From an uncultured Actinomycetes bacterium (lineage in GTDB: Bacteria > Actinomycetota > Thermoleophilia > Solirubrobacterales > Thermoleophilaceae): 7,005 nucleotides of DNA. The translations under genes were made by a program, and so were the position numbers. Each line of letters begins with the position of its first letter. Within the stretch, counting starts at the first letter, position 1. Shown here piece by piece: positions 5,673 through 7,005 of the stretch. The notes under the pieces were generated by a model. That model was not told the DNA's origin. It made no database searches and saw nothing but the letters and a program-made list of their open reading frames with translations. Location: contig CAMLNW010000141.1 of NCBI GenBank assembly GCA_946481495.1, positions 1 through 7,005 on the forward strand, in the 5' to 3' direction.

Positions 5673-5702
5673 GGTTGCTTGCATCAGTTATCGCAAGCAA
5701 CC
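5673..5702. repeat. Perfect 10-bp inverted repeat with 10-base spacer
   Basis: GGTTGCTTGC (5673-5682) and GCAAGCAACC (5693-5702) are exact reverse complements around an AT-richer ten-base spacer. As RNA it is a stem-loop about 56 bases after the stop codon of the upstream minus-strand gene; as DNA it could bind a dimeric regulator. No T-run follows on the minus strand, so a terminator role is possible but weak. Confidence 0.65.
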
Positions 5703-5722
5703 GATGCGCGAACCCGCAAACA

Positions 5723-5744
5723 CCGTGAAAATGCCGTGAAGATG
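5723..5744. repeat. Two tandem 11-bp direct repeats (PhoP/OmpR-box-like)
   Basis: CCGTGAAAATG and CCGTGAAGATG lie back to back, identical at 10 of 11 positions. On the minus strand they read TTCAC twice with an 11-bp period. This is the layout of binding sites for OmpR/PhoB-family response regulators, and the TTCAC core recalls the Streptomyces PhoP box. They lie about 240 bp upstream of the aquaporin start and 13 bp after the stop codon of the upstream gene. The repeat is certain; the regulator is a guess. Confidence 0.5.
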
Positions 5745-5757
5745 CCTTGCGCAGGCG

Positions 5758-6396
5758 CTAATCGTCCTTCGGCGGCGGCCTGAAGACGATCCGCTTGACG
5801 TCGCCGACCGAGCCCGGTCCCAGTCGCAACGCGGTGTTGAAGCCCTCCGCCCCAAGATTGCCGGCGTCGAGCGCCGTGCGCAGCTTGTTGAGCGCCGGAC
5901 GATCATCCTCGTCGATCTGGTCACGAGCCGGCTCGACGAGGATCAGATGGCATGGACGCTTCTGGGTAGCTGCCGGGCGGACATAGCGCTCGCGCTCCGC
6001 TGGTGACAGGTCACTCGTAACCACCACGACGCTCTCGCGTGCCTCGATCCGCTTCAGCGCAGCGGCGTGCAACAGCTCGGCGGCGCGCGCATCGATCTCG
6101 TCGTCGGCAACCCGGCCAGCGAGTAGACCGCGCACCTTGCCGGGTGACAACAGCGCGCCGCGCTCCTCGATCAGCCGCTCGGCGAACCGCTCGCCCTCCT
6201 CGACTACGGGCGCGACGACGACCACCAGGCTGCCGGGCGAGTAGCGCAGCTGATCGATCGGGCGCAACACGCGGCAACGCACCGACAGGTCGGCCGGCCG
6301 CGGCGGCGCCCCGTCGCGGCGCGGGCGGTCGGAGGACCAGCCCCCGCGCTCGTCCTGGTCGATCTTGACGCTGCGTCCGCTGGGAGGAGTGGGCAT
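5758..6396 (-). CDS. Degenerate P-loop kinase-like protein (Pnkp/AAA_33 type) lacking the P-loop
   Basis: A 212-residue protein with a polar, probably disordered N-terminus (1-40) and a mixed alpha/beta domain. The domain's order follows the kinase domain of bacterial polynucleotide kinase Pnkp and related AAA_33 proteins: a strand LVVVVAP (57-63) where the P-loop should be, then RGLLAGRVADDEIDARAAELLHAA (89-112), strand VVVVTSDLSPAER (123-135) in place of the usual VVDATN-type strand, strand HLILVEP (150-156), and LNKLRTAL with GAEGFNTAL near the end. The expected GxxGSGKS is APVVEEGERF here, with no Gly-Lys-Ser, so ATP binding is unlikely. This placement rests on remembered family patterns and is moderate. 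The ATG at 6396 is chosen because the longer frame to 6465 would overlap the divergent gene. CAGGAT ends six bases upstream; an AGGA within it could instead act as a weak ribosome site. Confidence 0.75.
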   Translation of the reverse strand: MPTPPSGRSVKIDQDERGGWSSDRPRRDGAPPRPADLSVRCRVLRPIDQLRYSPGSLVVVVAPVVEEGERFAERLIEERGALLSPGKVRGLLAGRVADDEIDARAAELLHAAALKRIEARESVVVVTSDLSPAERERYVRPAATQKRPCHLILVEPARDQIDEDDRPALNKLRTALDAGNLGAEGFNTALRLGPGSVGDVKRIVFRPPPKDD

Positions 6397-6402
6397 GCCC
6401 AC

Positions 6403-6408
6403 ATCCTG
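6403..6408 (-). promoter_or_regulatory. Weak candidate -10 box CAGGAT
   Basis: On the minus strand CAGGAT is followed by exactly six bases (GTGGGC) and the ATG of the P-loop-like gene. It differs from TANNNT only at the first base. AGGA inside it sits seven bases from the ATG and could serve as a Shine-Dalgarno instead, so the two readings compete. Confidence 0.3.
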
Positions 6409-6432
6409 CCTGAAACGATCCGCGGGAACCCC

Positions 6433-6732
6433 GTGGCCCGCCAAGCCCCCGACACCACAGCCCACTTGCGCGTCATCGAAGCGGTCCAGGCGATCCCCGA
6501 GGGCTTCGTCCGCACCTACGGCGACATCAGCCCCGGGGCTCCGCGTTTCACCGGCGCGGTCCTGCGCGACACTGACGCGGAGCTGCCCTGGTGGCGCGTC
6601 GTCCGCGCTGACGGCTCGCTAGCCCAGGGCGAGCGCCAACGCGCGCTGCTCGATGCCGAGGGCGTGCCCTTCCTAGCAACCGCCACGCCACGGGTCGATC
6701 TACGCGTCTGCCGAATCCTCGGCGCTGACTAG
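6433..6732 (+). CDS. Alkyltransferase-like protein (ATL), MGMT DNA-binding fold without the reactive Cys
   Basis: ATL proteins bind O6-alkylguanine, flip it out and flag it for nucleotide excision repair without removing the alkyl group. This 99-residue protein matches only the C-terminal DNA-binding domain of MGMT. IPEGFVRTYGDI (21-32) holds the conserved Tyr29. RFTG (38-41) carries the Arg38 that fits the MGMT arginine finger. PWWRVVRADGSL (52-63) replaces the MGMT active-site PCHRV, so the acceptor Cys is Trp53, the classic ATL change, and the following His is also Trp. ALLDAEGVPF is the usual ending helix. The loop between Tyr29 and Arg38 is shorter than in human MGMT. The GTG at 6433 is the only start that keeps the first helix; it has no clear ribosome site. 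It diverges over 36 bp from the P-loop-like gene, and its stop codon lies inside the TAGGCT box of the next gene. Confidence 0.88.
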   Translation: MARQAPDTTAHLRVIEAVQAIPEGFVRTYGDISPGAPRFTGAVLRDTDAELPWWRVVRADGSLAQGERQRALLDAEGVPFLATATPRVDLRVCRILGAD

Positions 6733-6735
6733 GCT
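6730..6735 (+). promoter_or_regulatory. Candidate -10 box TAGGCT overlapping the ATL stop codon
   Basis: TAGGCT is followed by exactly six bases (TGCGCC) and the GTG of the deacylase gene. Its TAG is at the same time the stop codon of the ATL gene. Box and spacing are identical to those before the glyoxalase gene. No Shine-Dalgarno sequence is present, so the deacylase gene may have its own leaderless transcript despite the operon-like 9-bp gap. Confidence 0.55.
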
Positions 6736-6741
6736 TGCGCC

Positions 6742-7005
6742 GTGCGAGCGGTGGTGCAGCGGGTCAGCGAGGCGTCGGTGACGGTCGACGGCGAGGTGGT
6801 CGGGGAGATCGGCGCGGGACTGCTCGTGCTGCTTGGCGTGCACCGCGACGACAGCGAGCGACAGGCCGACCGGATCGCCGAGAAGCTGCTCGCGCTGCGG
6901 GTGTTCCCCGATGGCGAAGGACGGATGAACCGGTCGGTCGCCGACACCGGTGGCGAGGTTCTGTGCGTCAGCCAGTTCACGCTCTACGGCGACACGCGCA
7001 AGGGC
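6742..7005 (+). CDS. dtd: D-aminoacyl-tRNA deacylase, 3' end missing
   Basis: Hydrolyses D-amino acids from wrongly charged tRNAs, and glycine from tRNA-Ala, in the cytoplasm; it works as a homodimer. The 88 residues present match the N-terminal part of a roughly 145-residue family closely: [19 protein letters not shown] at the start, [13 protein letters not shown] (22-34), then [14 protein letters not shown], and the hallmark SQFTLYGDT (77-85), whose Ser-Gln-Phe-Thr sits in the active site. The second motif (GPVT type) lies beyond the window edge. The GTG at 6742 is chosen because it aligns exactly with the usual family N-terminus. The frame is unbroken to the last base. It lies 9 bp after the ATL gene, so read-through is possible, but a TAGGCT box at the junction suggests independent initiation. 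Confidence 0.95.
   Translation, partial: MRAVVQRVSEASVTVDGEVVGEIGAGLLVLLGVHRDDSERQADRIAEKLLALRVFPDGEGRMNRSVADTGGEVLCVSQFTLYGDTRKG

Noticed and set aside
5482..5700. 73-codon N-terminal extension of the aquaporin
   Set aside because: Runs through the hairpin and the 14-bp palindrome, has no membrane-protein similarity, and a Shine-Dalgarno supports the start at 5481.
5795..6368. Plus-strand frames at 5795-5986 and 6039-6368
   Set aside because: Antisense to the P-loop-like gene, Arg/Ala-rich, no start signal.
6397..6465. 23-codon N-terminal extension of the P-loop-like protein
   Set aside because: Would overlap the divergent ATL gene; the ATG at 6396 has a start signal and needs no overlap.
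6365..6622. 85-residue plus-strand frame overlapping ATL
   Set aside because: Different frame from the ATL gene; Ser/Arg/Pro-rich with no family resemblance.

Overview
The window is very GC-rich, with GTG starts, G/C-ending codons and short gaps between genes on both strands. Together with the protein types (a FadD15-like acyl-CoA synthetase, a RecQ with a phosphoribosyltransferase-like tail, an AqpZ-type aquaporin), this suggests an actinobacterium, most likely of the Thermoleophilia/Solirubrobacterales kind. That placement is an inference from style and recalled protein families, not from a marker gene.

Left part (1-2335): the 3' part of a long-chain acyl-CoA synthetase gene runs off the left edge. 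It converges, with one base between stop codons, on an unrecognised 281-residue membrane protein gene. That gene diverges over 53 bp from a glyoxalase I gene. The glyoxalase gene is followed by a perfect 12-bp stem-loop and a 244-bp gene-free stretch carrying tRNA-Arg-like debris.

Middle (2580-5757): a complete RecQ helicase has all helicase motifs and four zinc cysteines, but carries a phosphoribosyltransferase-like domain instead of HRDC. A long three-tiered hairpin separates it from the convergent aquaporin gene. The aquaporin has a structured 276-bp upstream region: an 11-bp tandem direct repeat, a 10-bp inverted repeat, a 14-bp palindrome, and a hairpin with a U-tract that is better paired on the aquaporin strand.

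Right part (5758-7005): a minus-strand protein looks like a Pnkp/AAA_33-type P-loop kinase whose P-loop has decayed. It diverges from an alkyltransferase-like gene (MGMT fold, active-site Cys replaced by Trp), which is followed after 9 bp by the start of D-aminoacyl-tRNA deacylase (cut by the right edge).

Functionally this is a mix of lipid activation, methylglyoxal detoxification, DNA repair (RecQ, ATL), water transport and translation quality control; I see no single pathway and no mobile element. The unifying pattern is regulatory. Three genes have TAGSCT exactly six bases before a GTG/ATG start, and two more have a weaker CANNAT version at the same spacing, as expected for leaderless transcripts. 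The aquaporin gene instead has a Shine-Dalgarno sequence and a long structured leader.
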